DNA of 64,000 nt from an uncultured Neptuniibacter sp. Its GTDB lineage: Bacteria > Pseudomonadota > Gammaproteobacteria > Pseudomonadales > Balneatricaceae. The position numbers and the translations under genes are program-made. Positions within the stretch are counted from its first letter, which is position 1. Every line of letters begins with the position of its first letter. Below are positions 38,392-47,457 of this stretch, one piece after another. The stretch covers positions 1 to 64,000 of the forward strand of contig NZ_CANMIR010000008.1 of the NCBI RefSeq assembly GCF_947498015.1, in the 5' to 3' direction. The notes under the pieces are model-generated. The model did not search any database. It saw only the letters and a program-made list of their open reading frames with translations, and had not been told where the DNA came from.

Positions 38392-41300
38392 CTATTTTTC
38401 ATTGAGCAATGCCATCAGATTCTCATCTGTCATTGGCTTATTAAAGAGGTACCCCTGAATCAGCGGATCGCCATATTCCCTTATTAAGGCAAGCTGCCCC
38501 TCAGTTTCTACCCCTTCCACAACGGTCTTCAGTGAGAGAGAGTTGGCCAGTGAAATTATGCCTGCAACCAACGCACGACCATCACTGTCCCGCTCTAAGT
38601 CCTGAATAAATGACCTATCAATTTTAATACGCTGGATTGGGTATTTCTTGAGATAACTCAACGATGAAAAGCCCGTTCCAAAATCATCGACCGATATCTG
38701 CATCCCCATCGATTCAATCTGATAGAGCTGGTCATCAATTTTCTTTTCATCAATTAACAGAACACTTTCAGTAATCTCAACCGTTAGCGCGCTACCTTTG
38801 ATGCCATTGCGATCCAGTTCCCTTTTGATGGTTCGGTCAAGACCGCTTCGCATAAACTGCAAACTGGAGACATTGAAGCTGATTTTAGGCGGATGGCTGT
38901 AGTTATCCTGCAACCGCTTTGCAAACTGACAGCAGCGTTCAATCACCCAATCACCGATCTCATGAATCAGGCTGGATTCCTCCGCCAGTGGGATAAAGTG
39001 AACCGGAGGGATCAGCCCTTTTTCAGGATGTTTCCACCGTATAAGGGCTTCAACTGACTCGACCCGAGTTCGGTCAATATTCCAGATCGGTTGATATACC
39101 AGAAAAAACTCATCTCGTTTAAGTGCCTGATAAAGATCTTTTTCAATTGAACGGCGTTTATTAAAGTCTCTGTTCAACGCTTCGTTGAAGTATTCATGGG
39201 TGTTACGCCCCTTCTTTTTCGCTTTGTACATAGCGCTATCGGCGTTGACAATCAGCGTTTCAGGGCGCGTACTATGGTCTGGATAAAAGGCGATACCAAT
39301 ACTACAAGAGATAAACGCCTCGTTTTCATTCAGCTGATAGGGTTTGGCAAGACTATCAAGGATTTTAGTAGCGACTTTTTCAACCACATGTTGCTGCTGT
39401 AAATTCGAGATAATAACGGCAAATTCATCTCCTCCCAGTCTCGCAACAGTATCACTTTTTCGAACTTCAGCCCGGAGGCGATCAGCGACCTGCTGCAACA
39501 ACAGATCGCCCATATGATGCCCGTAGGTATCATTCACATATTTAAATCGATCCAGATCGATAAATAGCAGCGCAGTTTTCGTTTTGTTCCTGTCAGCTAT
39601 AGAGAGAGCCTGATTCAGCCGATCAGTAAACAGATTTCGATTGGGTAGTGCTGTGATTGAATCATAGTTTGCCTGCTGACGAATCAGCGCTTCATCTTTC
39701 TTCCGTTTGGTAATATCAGCAAACAGTGCCACATACCCTTCCAGGTTTCCTTCCTGATCATACCGTGATGAGATCATCAGCCATTGTGGGTAGATTTCAC
39801 CATCTTTTCTACGGTTCCAGATCTCCCCCTCCCAGGCACCACGTTCTTTTAATACATGATAAAGAGAGTCATAAAATTCTGCGGAGTGTTTACCCGACTT
39901 GAGTAATGACGGCGTTTTACCCAGAACCTCTTTTTCAGAGTAGCCCGTTATCTGCTGGAACGCGGGGTTAACCATCTCAATATGTTTATCAGTATTGGTC
40001 ACCATAATGGCTTCCGTTGCCGAGTCAAAAACGGTCGATGCCAAACGCTGCTTTTGCTCCGCCTGCTTCTCTTTATCAATCGGCTGTTTCAATGCAATGA
40101 AGTGCGTAATGTTCCCATTGCTATCTCTCAAAGGACCGATAGAGGCACGTTCCCAATATAGTGAGCCATCTTTTCTTTTATTGTGAAACTCACCCATCCA
40201 GGTTTGACCGGACTGCAACTGCCGCCACATCTCCTGATAATCACGCTCTGTTTTATCACCAGATTTCAGAATATTAGGATTGCAGCCGATTACATCTGAC
40301 CGGCTATAACCAGTCTCTCTCTCAAAGCTCTCATTGACGTACTTAATCAGCCCTTTTGAATCGGTAATAACGATGACTGTTGGGGTGTGCTCCACGACTT
40401 CCGATAATAGGTGAACCTCTTCACCCATCACTAAAGCACGACGGTTACTTCGAATAATAAAACCCGCACCGAAGAACATTGATAGTGTCACCATAAAGAT
40501 GATCACCAGAAGATTACTTTTCTCTCTAACCCAGCTTTGCAGTGATCCTTTATGACTGGTAACCAGGGCAACAGCAATAGGATACTTTTCACCCAATTGA
40601 ACGGTGGTTGTATTTTCAGGCAGATAGCCATCGCGCTTATCAAACTGAAGTACATCCACCCCTTCAGAGATAGCTTCAGTAATAAGATTGCGAACCTGAG
40701 CTTGATAGGGCCCAAATAGCCCGTGCTGAATTAAGGAGTTGCTTTCCAGATCAGTGATATAAACCCGATCCAGATCATGCAGGGGTAACTCCCTGATCGT
40801 ACGCTTTATATAACTGGGGTTAAAAGCAGCGATGATGCGAAAGGATTCTCCCGTATCACTGATAAAATCAAGACCGATCGGGACAATTTCACGATATTCA
40901 GCCTCATCTGGAAAATAACCTTTGTAGGGGAAGAAGCGGCCGCGGATCTGTGTGCCTATCATCATACCCAGTGAGAACTGACTGACCTGATTCTCATCAA
41001 ACCCAAGCACAGCTTCGTTGATATCCAGTGCAGGGGCCTGACGTGTATCGATCAGTGTAGCCCCATCCTTAATTACTACAATCTGCCTTAGCTGTGGTGC
41101 AAATCTGAGGCTTTCAATCAGACGCCCTCTAAGCTCAGCTATTTTTTCAGAATTGAGTTGCTCTTTTGAAAACTCACTGGCCAGGGATGAAAGTGTTACT
41201 TCCAATGCTTCAAAAGTGCGTGACAGTGTTTCCTCAACCATCTGCGAATATAGTGATGCCCGGTTATTCCGTTCTTGAACACTTTGCTCAAAGCTATGAC

Positions 41301-41394
41301 CCAAGGTGATGAGAATCAGGCATACAAAACAAACAACACCGCCAAAAATCAGTGCTGCAAAAGAGGATGTTTTTCTATTTGAGTGACTACTCAT
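38392..41394 (-). CDS. Membrane PAS-PAS-GGDEF-EAL c-di-GMP protein
   Basis: 1000 residues. Membrane helices near 12-34 and 294-315 bracket a ~260-residue periplasmic sensor. Two PAS domains (~325-445 and ~450-565) precede a GGDEF domain with an intact active site (GGDEF at 654-658) and an RKSD inhibitory site five residues before it. The EAL domain follows with EAL at 782-784 and DDFGTGFSSLSYL. Both cyclase and phosphodiesterase signatures look competent, so net output will depend on the sensor. It stands alone. Confidence 0.95.
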   Translation of the reverse strand: MSSHSNRKTSSFAALIFGGVVCFVCLILITLGHSFEQSVQERNNRASLYSQMVEETLSRTFEALEVTLSSLASEFSKEQLNSEKIAELRGRLIESLRFAPQLRQIVVIKDGATLIDTRQAPALDINEAVLGFDENQVSQFSLGMMIGTQIRGRFFPYKGYFPDEAEYREIVPIGLDFISDTGESFRIIAAFNPSYIKRTIRELPLHDLDRVYITDLESNSLIQHGLFGPYQAQVRNLITEAISEGVDVLQFDKRDGYLPENTTTVQLGEKYPIAVALVTSHKGSLQSWVREKSNLLVIIFMVTLSMFFGAGFIIRSNRRALVMGEEVHLLSEVVEHTPTVIVITDSKGLIKYVNESFERETGYSRSDVIGCNPNILKSGDKTERDYQEMWRQLQSGQTWMGEFHNKRKDGSLYWERASIGPLRDSNGNITHFIALKQPIDKEKQAEQKQRLASTVFDSATEAIMVTNTDKHIEMVNPAFQQITGYSEKEVLGKTPSLLKSGKHSAEFYDSLYHVLKERGAWEGEIWNRRKDGEIYPQWLMISSRYDQEGNLEGYVALFADITKRKKDEALIRQQANYDSITALPNRNLFTDRLNQALSIADRNKTKTALLFIDLDRFKYVNDTYGHHMGDLLLQQVADRLRAEVRKSDTVARLGGDEFAVIISNLQQQHVVEKVATKILDSLAKPYQLNENEAFISCSIGIAFYPDHSTRPETLIVNADSAMYKAKKKGRNTHEYFNEALNRDFNKRRSIEKDLYQALKRDEFFLVYQPIWNIDRTRVESVEALIRWKHPEKGLIPPVHFIPLAEESSLIHEIGDWVIERCCQFAKRLQDNYSHPPKISFNVSSLQFMRSGLDRTIKRELDRNGIKGSALTVEITESVLLIDEKKIDDQLYQIESMGMQISVDDFGTGFSSLSYLKKYPIQRIKIDRSFIQDLERDSDGRALVAGIISLANSLSLKTVVEGVETEGQLALIREYGDPLIQGYLFNKPMTDENLMALLNEK

Positions 41395-41513
41395 ACAACC
41401 TTAAGCCAAATCAATGAAAAAAATTATATACCCATTCAACTGAAGTTCAGGGCTTGAAAAATGCGACTAAATCAAAGCTAATGGATAACCATTCAAGAAT
41501 CAGAGAGGTTTCG

Positions 41514-42314
41514 ATGAAACAGCTAAATCGGATAATAGTTTCCTTTTTGGGATCCGCTTTACTTGCTACTCCACTACAAGTTATTGCAAGTGATCGCTCG
41601 GAGCAAATTGTATCTGCCGGTGAGATCAAAGTCTGCATCTGGCCTGACTATTATATGATTACTTATCGCAACCCCCGATCACAGAAACTGGAAGGGATCG
41701 ATATAGATATGGCTCATGCCTTCGCAGAGGAACTTGGTGTCCGGCTCAGTCTTGTGGAAAGTTCCTTCTCGCAACTGATTACTAACCTCAAACAGAGCAA
41801 CTGCGATATCGCCATGCATGGAGTCGGTGTACGTGATAGCCGTAAGCCTTACATGGAGTTTTCCAAGCCCTATCTCTCAAGTGGAATCTATGCGGTCGGC
41901 ACAAAAGGAAATCCCCGAATATCGAAGTGGAACGATATTGATCAACACGGAAATGTAGCGGTTGTTCAGAAAGGAACCTACATGGAACCTGTGACTAAGG
42001 CGGCCTTCAACAAAGCTGAAATATCAGTTGTAGATAGCTTCAAAGCGCGTGAACAGGAGGTTATGAGTGGCCGTGCAGATGTATTCATGACCGATTACCC
42101 CTATGGTACACGTATGGCAAAACTGACAGATTGGGCAGTACTCCTGAAGCCAACAGAACCATTAGCCAAAACCGATTACGCATACGCAGTTCCAAAGGGT
42201 GAAATCGAATGGCTGAATGAGGTAGATGCCTTCCTGCTTAAAATGAAACAAAACGGTAAGCTGGCCGCTTTTGCTGAAAAGAATGGTTTAAGTGAGATTG
42301 TCGTTCTGGATTGA
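41514..42314 (+). CDS. Periplasmic solute-binding protein, family 3
   Basis: 266 residues from ATG 41514 (GAGAGG upstream); the open frame back to 41454 lacks a ribosome site. A signal peptide is present (MKQLNRIIVSFLGSALLATP, cut near VIAS). SBP_bac_3 features: GIDIDMAHAFAEELGV, CDIAMHGVGV and GRADVFMTDYPYG. It binds amino acids or similar small organic acids. No permease or ATPase gene is adjacent, so it is an orphan that could also serve as a sensor partner. Confidence 0.88.
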   Translation: MKQLNRIIVSFLGSALLATPLQVIASDRSEQIVSAGEIKVCIWPDYYMITYRNPRSQKLEGIDIDMAHAFAEELGVRLSLVESSFSQLITNLKQSNCDIAMHGVGVRDSRKPYMEFSKPYLSSGIYAVGTKGNPRISKWNDIDQHGNVAVVQKGTYMEPVTKAAFNKAEISVVDSFKAREQEVMSGRADVFMTDYPYGTRMAKLTDWAVLLKPTEPLAKTDYAYAVPKGEIEWLNEVDAFLLKMKQNGKLAAFAEKNGLSEIVVLD

Positions 42315-42372
42315 CCCCTACCTGCACGAGTGCAGAAACCTCTAAATTACGACTGACATAATCTATTACTAC

Positions 42373-42399
42373 GAGCGCGCGGTTAAAACCGCAGCGCTC
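42373..42399. repeat. Strong hairpin between convergent genes
   Basis: GAGCGC and GCGCTC enclose CGGTT/AACCG, giving an 11-pair stem. No T run follows. It may be a factor-dependent terminator or a mRNA 3' stabiliser for the two convergent genes. Confidence 0.55.
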
Positions 42400-42428
42400 A
42401 GCCCGAAACGCTTCTGCGATTCCGTTAC

Positions 42429-42830
42429 CTACTTCTCTGAAACTTTGCGCTCTCTTTTTCGCAGCGCTTTGTCCAGATCCTCAGGGTATGCAACCAGTCC
42501 ATCTTGACTTTCAACTGGACAGATCACAACAGCAAATCCATCCTCTTCAAGCCCTGGCGTCCAACGGCTGTACCAGGTTTCGAGGCTTATCTCCTGAGCG
42601 TTACAGTCCGCCCATTCACCGGTAGCCCATGCCTCTGCAAGTTCCACATTTGGCCAAACCGGCACACAATCCTCATCATCCGTATTTAGCATGACACTGC
42701 CGTAATGATCAGTGAGGATCCAGATCTTTTGTTGAGCCACTGCCTCATGAATAAAGAAGGCATAAAGCTGTTCTGCATTCATTTTTTCAACCGCGGTAAC
42801 TTCTTGCAAAGGTGTATTATCTGTGGGCAT
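42429..42830 (-). CDS. DUF2750 family protein
   Basis: 133 residues, acidic and tryptophan-rich, matching DUF2750 (YAFFIHEAVAQQKIWILTDHYG, then VPVWPNVELAEAWATGEW, then DGFAVVICPVE). Soluble, no signal peptide. Function is unknown. It is convergent with the solute-binding protein gene and divergent from hisC. Confidence 0.8.
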   Translation of the reverse strand: MPTDNTPLQEVTAVEKMNAEQLYAFFIHEAVAQQKIWILTDHYGSVMLNTDDEDCVPVWPNVELAEAWATGEWADCNAQEISLETWYSRWTPGLEEDGFAVVICPVESQDGLVAYPEDLDKALRKRERKVSEK

Positions 42831-43102
42831 AGATCTTCAGATCCTTAGTAGTGTATTCAGGCATTCTTGAAATGACAGTTATCACATGCCTAACCTGCGA
42901 CAACATTTAGAACTGTTAAGCTCTGAGTGTATTAGCGAATGTCCGCATAAAATGGATAATCGCCGAGTATCTGTCGAATTATACCTCAGCCCAGCACTGT
43001 TCTGTCTTATCCGCATTAAAGATTTCTGCTATTCTTGCCGCCCGGTAACCCTTAAGTGAACGCGTGGAAAGGTCACCGTTCAGGTCACAGTGGATTGAAA
43101 TA

Positions 43103-44182
43103 ATGAGCAAATTCTGGAGTGACGCTATTCAGCGTCTGACACCCTATGTACCCGGTGAGCAGCCCAAAGAGGGCGGTATCACAAAACTGAATACAAACGA
43201 GAACCCCTATCCGCCATCACCTAAAGCATCAGCGGTGATTAACAATTTCAAAACAGCACGATTACGCCTGTATTCTGATCCTGACTGTACTCAGCTCAAA
43301 GATGCACTGGCTGTTCATTTTGGAGTTGAGCGTAATAATGTTTTTGTCGGAAACGGTTCAGATGAGGTACTTGCTCATACCTTTGCAGCCTTTTTCCAAC
43401 AGAAAAAGCCTCTACTTTTGCCTGAATTTACCTATAGTTTTTACCCGGTGTACTGCAACCTGTTCAACATTGAGTATCAACAGATCCCTCTGCGCGATGA
43501 GTTTGTCCTCAATCTGGATGATTACAGCACCGAAAACGGCGGTATTATCTTTGCCAACCCCAACGCGCCTACTAGTCGTGCTATTGAGCTGGGGGAGATA
43601 GAGGCACTACTTCAGCGTAATACCGAATCGGTCGTTGTGGTCGATGAAGCCTATGTAGATTTTGGTGCCTCTTCTGCAGTAGAACTAACCAAAAAATACC
43701 CGAATCTATTGGTCATTCAAACACTTTCAAAGTCACGCTCCTTAGCGGGGATGCGGGTAGGATTTGCGATTGGGGATGAGAAGCTAATCGCCGGGCTTGA
43801 ACGGGTTAAGAATAGTTTTAACTCCTACCCACTGGATATGCTTGCCATAGAATCAGCGGTTGCAGCTATTGAAGATGTCTCCTATTTCGAAAGCTCAACC
43901 CAGAAGATCATTGACACGCGCGAGTGGACAGCGGAACGTCTGGCCGAGTTAGGTTTTGTCAGCCTGCCGTCGAAAACGAACTTTCTCTTTACCCGCCACC
44001 GTTTCCTTGAAGCTGCTGAGCTTATGGGCTACCTGCGTAGCAAGAAGATTCTCGTACGCTATTTCAGCAAGCCTGGAATTGACAATTATCTACGTATCAC
44101 TATCGGCACCGATCAGGAGATGCAGCTGTTGATCGACACGCTTGAATCACATCCCGATCTTTTCAAGATGGATGTAAGCTAG
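43103..44182 (+). CDS. hisC: Histidinol-phosphate aminotransferase
   Basis: 359 residues. ATG 43103 gives MSKFWSDAIQRLTPYVPGEQ as in Pseudomonas HisC; a GTG at 43064 is rejected. Class II aminotransferase with LNTNENPYPPSP, NPNAPTSRAIE, and the PLP-lysine motif TLSKSRSLAGMRVGF. It transfers the amino group from glutamate to imidazole-acetol phosphate in histidine synthesis. No other his genes are near, so it may be the second HisC-like copy or a broad-range aromatic aminotransferase. Confidence 0.92.
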   Translation: MSKFWSDAIQRLTPYVPGEQPKEGGITKLNTNENPYPPSPKASAVINNFKTARLRLYSDPDCTQLKDALAVHFGVERNNVFVGNGSDEVLAHTFAAFFQQKKPLLLPEFTYSFYPVYCNLFNIEYQQIPLRDEFVLNLDDYSTENGGIIFANPNAPTSRAIELGEIEALLQRNTESVVVVDEAYVDFGASSAVELTKKYPNLLVIQTLSKSRSLAGMRVGFAIGDEKLIAGLERVKNSFNSYPLDMLAIESAVAAIEDVSYFESSTQKIIDTREWTAERLAELGFVSLPSKTNFLFTRHRFLEAAELMGYLRSKKILVRYFSKPGIDNYLRITIGTDQEMQLLIDTLESHPDLFKMDVS

Positions 44183-44187
44183 CCGAC

Positions 44188-44979
44188 TCAACTCAGCTCT
44201 TTCAAATATTGTCCCGGAGGTTTTCCCAATGACTTTCGGAACATAGCAACAAACGCACTGGGGCTGCGATAACCCAGTTCCAGTGCGATATCGATCACGG
44301 CTCTGCCACTCCCCAACCGATCTACCGCTTCTTGTAAGATCAACTGTTTACGCCACTGCTGAAAACTCATTCCGGTCTCTCTGGTGAATAATCGGCTGAT
44401 GGTACGCTCACTCGCCCCAACCGTTGCAGCCCAATGATTAAGCCCAAGCTCTGCATTGGGTTTCGCTATCATCGCTTTCATCACCCGTAGCAGGCGCCGA
44501 TCCTGTGCGCCCGGCAGATAGAGCAACGAAGCTTTTAAAGCCTGCAGCTCATCCAAAATAACAGCGCAGATGCGGCTGGCAGGGCTATCTGCCGAGTAGT
44601 GGATACCAAAATCAGCTACACGCATGATCAACTCACGTAACAGTGGGGAAACATCAACTACACTGCACTGATTGGGCAGTCCACTTAAAAAATCAGGATC
44701 GACAAAGAGGTGACGTAGTTCCGCATTAACCTCAGCAGTCGTACGATGAAGCGTATTGCCGGGAATCCAAACTGCCTGACTTGGCGGAACCACCCAGGCT
44801 CCCTCATCGGTATAGACCCGAATGATCCCCTCTGCAGCGTAGGCGAGTTGCCCTCTGGGGTGAGAGTGTGGGTCCATATCGACATCCGCTGCCAATGAAC
44901 CTCGTAACCCTATAATAGGGCGGAGTGGATCAATCCGCTGACCAATCTGAGAGGGTAAACGCTTATCCATGCTTTGCAA
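44188..44979 (-). CDS. AraC-family regulator with N-terminal cupin
   Basis: 263 residues. A cupin-like sensor domain covers ~20-115 (MDPHSHPRGQLAYAAEG, then VVPPSQAVWIPGNTLH). A double-HTH AraC domain covers ~165-262 (LNHWAATVGASERTISRLFTRETGMSFQQWRKQ). It is divergent from the SLC13 transporter gene and probably controls it. It is convergent with hisC, with five bases between. Confidence 0.92.
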   Translation of the reverse strand: MQSMDKRLPSQIGQRIDPLRPIIGLRGSLAADVDMDPHSHPRGQLAYAAEGIIRVYTDEGAWVVPPSQAVWIPGNTLHRTTAEVNAELRHLFVDPDFLSGLPNQCSVVDVSPLLRELIMRVADFGIHYSADSPASRICAVILDELQALKASLLYLPGAQDRRLLRVMKAMIAKPNAELGLNHWAATVGASERTISRLFTRETGMSFQQWRKQLILQEAVDRLGSGRAVIDIALELGYRSPSAFVAMFRKSLGKPPGQYLKELS

Positions 44980-45086
44980 TTCCAGTCATTTTGGCCTGTT
45001 TACAACACTTATTGTCAATTTATCGATTAAACCACTATCTGTTTCTTGCGACAATGGAGCTGTATTCATCTGAAGCTGAAATTACT

Positions 45087-46475
45087 ATGACCAAGATAGC
45101 ACTCAGTAAAGCCCAGATCACCGCTCTGATATTACTCCTCGTGATGCTTGCAGCTCTGTTATTTAGCCCGCTGCAGAGTGCACTCGACTCTACACAACTG
45201 ATATCAGCCGCACTTATCTTGGGTGCAATTATTCTATTTGCGACCGGTGCCCTACCTGAACATGTCACTGCGCTTATCTTTATGGTTGCAGCCATGTTAT
45301 TTGCTGTAGCACCTGCTGAGATTGTATTTTCAGGATTCACATCGACCGCATGCTGGCTGATCTTTTCTGGCCTGATCATCGGTATTGCGATCAATGAAAC
45401 CGGGTTAGCCACCCGTATCGCCTCCGGCTTTTCTCATCATCTCGACAAGAGTTACTTCAAGCTAATTAGCGGTATTGTCATTATGGCAACTCTGCTTGGC
45501 TTCCTGATGCCCTCCTCAATGGGGCGTGCAGTCCTCTTTATACCCATTGCTATGGCAGTTGCTGATCGCTGTGGTTTTACCAAAGGCAGTAACGGTCAGA
45601 TTGGTGTAGCCCTTGCCGCAGCGTTCGGTTGTCATGTACCAACCTTTGCAGTACTCCCGGCTAACGTTCCAAATATGGTGATGATCGGTGCAGCTGAAAC
45701 CATACATAATTGGACACCGATGTATGCGGAGTACCTGCTGCTCCATTTCCCCATTCTGGGGTTAATTAAAGGAGCACTCATTATCGCGCTGATATTGTGG
45801 TTATACCCGGATACACCCAGACCACAGCCTTCTAATACCGTTCTGGATAAGATGTCAGCCTCAGAATACAAATTGATGGTTCTGATTACGATTACGCTGG
45901 GTTTCTGGTTAACGGATTCAATCCATCATATCTCTGCAGCCTGGATCGGCTTAACCGCTGCCTGCTTCCTTCTTATGCCGGGAGTTGGACTCGTGAGCCA
46001 GAAAAGTTTGAACGATAAATTTAATATCGGCTCGCTTCTGTTTGTGGTTGGCATCCTGGGTTTAGGCACGTTGATCAATTACAGTGGCCTGGGTGCATTG
46101 ATCGGTGAGCAGCTAAACAACTGGCTACCACTCTCCCCTGAAAACAGTCTGATCAGTTTTCTCTCACTGTCCGTTACGGCCTTCTTCACCGGTGTTATTA
46201 CCACTCTGCCGGGAGTACCCGCTGTGCTCACCCCTTTTGCCGAACAGTTAAGCGATAAAAGTGGATTCGCCCTCGAATCGGTGTTGATGACACAGGTTCT
46301 CGGGTTCTCAACAATATTATTTCCTTTCCAGTCTGCTCCACTTATGGTTGGAATGCAGATCGCCAAAGTACCGATCAAACATGCTGCAAAACTCTGCTTT
46401 CTGTTAACAGCAGTGACGCTCTTTATCCTTTATCCACTTGATTATCTCTGGTGGCAACTGCTGCAGTGGATCTGA
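45087..46475 (+). CDS. SLC13/DASS-family anion transporter
   Basis: 462 residues from ATG 45087. The frame is open to 44925, but the upstream part overlaps the divergent AraC gene; ATG 45054 is another option. About twelve helices. LLGFLMPSSMGRAVLFIPIA contains the SNT-like substrate motif region typical of divalent-anion symporters, and a second copy (VTAFFTGVITTLPGVPAVLTP) lies near the end. It imports dicarboxylates, sulfate or related anions; the substrate is not resolved. Confidence 0.85.
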   Translation: MTKIALSKAQITALILLLVMLAALLFSPLQSALDSTQLISAALILGAIILFATGALPEHVTALIFMVAAMLFAVAPAEIVFSGFTSTACWLIFSGLIIGIAINETGLATRIASGFSHHLDKSYFKLISGIVIMATLLGFLMPSSMGRAVLFIPIAMAVADRCGFTKGSNGQIGVALAAAFGCHVPTFAVLPANVPNMVMIGAAETIHNWTPMYAEYLLLHFPILGLIKGALIIALILWLYPDTPRPQPSNTVLDKMSASEYKLMVLITITLGFWLTDSIHHISAAWIGLTAACFLLMPGVGLVSQKSLNDKFNIGSLLFVVGILGLGTLINYSGLGALIGEQLNNWLPLSPENSLISFLSLSVTAFFTGVITTLPGVPAVLTPFAEQLSDKSGFALESVLMTQVLGFSTILFPFQSAPLMVGMQIAKVPIKHAAKLCFLLTAVTLFILYPLDYLWWQLLQWI

Positions 46476-46833
46476 TTAACCCCACTTAAACTAGGGTGAC
46501 CAAGGCCGCATGGGCTAAACCGGTTAGAGCTCATATGATTGAAATTCACCTTAAGGTTGCTTCTTTTCCCTAAGGTATTGAGTGTCGATACACTCTTCCG
46601 TTTTTATTCCATTGCAAGATTTCTGGCGTACAAGGTACGCCATTTTTTTAAAAGCCCCTTTTGATTGACCATATAGATTTCCACAACGCCACTCCTGCTA
46701 TTGAATCACGATAGGGTACAGCTTAGATAATCAGGCAACGTTTAATTGGATTCATATGCTAAGCTTGCTAGGCAGCTAACAACTTTGAAATCCATGATTA
46801 AAGTTTCTCCAGCCACTCCCCACAGGTAAACCG
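46476..46833. other. Intergenic region with terminator
   Basis: 358 bases between the anion transporter and lysE genes. Apart from the terminator at 46625 I see no ORF or RNA signature. The lysE promoter must lie in the last ~150 bases. Confidence 0.6.
46625..46649 (+). terminator. Rho-independent terminator
   Basis: GGCGTAC/GTACGCC stem with an AAG loop, followed by seven T. It lies 150 bases after the anion transporter stop. Confidence 0.9.
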
Positions 46834-47457
46834 ATGTCAATCGAAAGCGCCATCTCTTTTTTCATCGCTGTATTTATTTTCGGTATAACTCCCGGACCGG
46901 GCACGTTTGCTATTCTTGCCAGAGCAATAACCCGCGGCGGACCACCATGTTTTTTACTCGCATTAGGGATGACCATCAGCGACATTCTCTATCTTATTGC
47001 GGCCTGTTTCGGTCTGGCAGTGATCGCAACAAACTGGAGTGAACTCTTCACATTCATCCGTATTGCTGGCGGCTGCTACCTCTTCTATCTTGGCTGGAAA
47101 ATGTGGAAGGCCCCTCTGGATTTGAACACCGATAATGACAGCAAAGTCACTCAACAGGGGGATGGGATTCAGAGCTTCATACAGGGGTTTCTTATCTCAG
47201 CTTCAAACCCCAAAGTCATACTGTTTTATATCGCGTTTTTACCTACTTTCATCGACCTGACAGCGCAGTCATCTAGCGATATAGTGCTGCTGGCACTGCT
47301 AACCCTGATCAGCCTGATGCTGGGATTAATGCTGATTGCAACCTGTGCAAGTCAGGCCCGCCGCTGGTTTAAATCAGAAAAAGCGATGAAACGGCTCAAC
47401 CGCAGTGCGGGCTCAATCATGGCAGCGGCTGGAGCCTATCTTATTTCACGCCATTAA
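46834..47457 (+). CDS. LysE/RhtB-family amino-acid exporter
   Basis: 207 residues with six membrane helices and the family opening FIFGITPGPGTFAILARAITRGG, then ASNPKVILFYIAFLPTF. It exports amino acids such as lysine, threonine or homoserine lactone. The Shine-Dalgarno sequence is weak (CAGGTAA). Its last 17 bases overlap the convergent hybrid kinase gene. Confidence 0.92.
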   Translation: MSIESAISFFIAVFIFGITPGPGTFAILARAITRGGPPCFLLALGMTISDILYLIAACFGLAVIATNWSELFTFIRIAGGCYLFYLGWKMWKAPLDLNTDNDSKVTQQGDGIQSFIQGFLISASNPKVILFYIAFLPTFIDLTAQSSSDIVLLALLTLISLMLGLMLIATCASQARRWFKSEKAMKRLNRSAGSIMAAAGAYLISRH

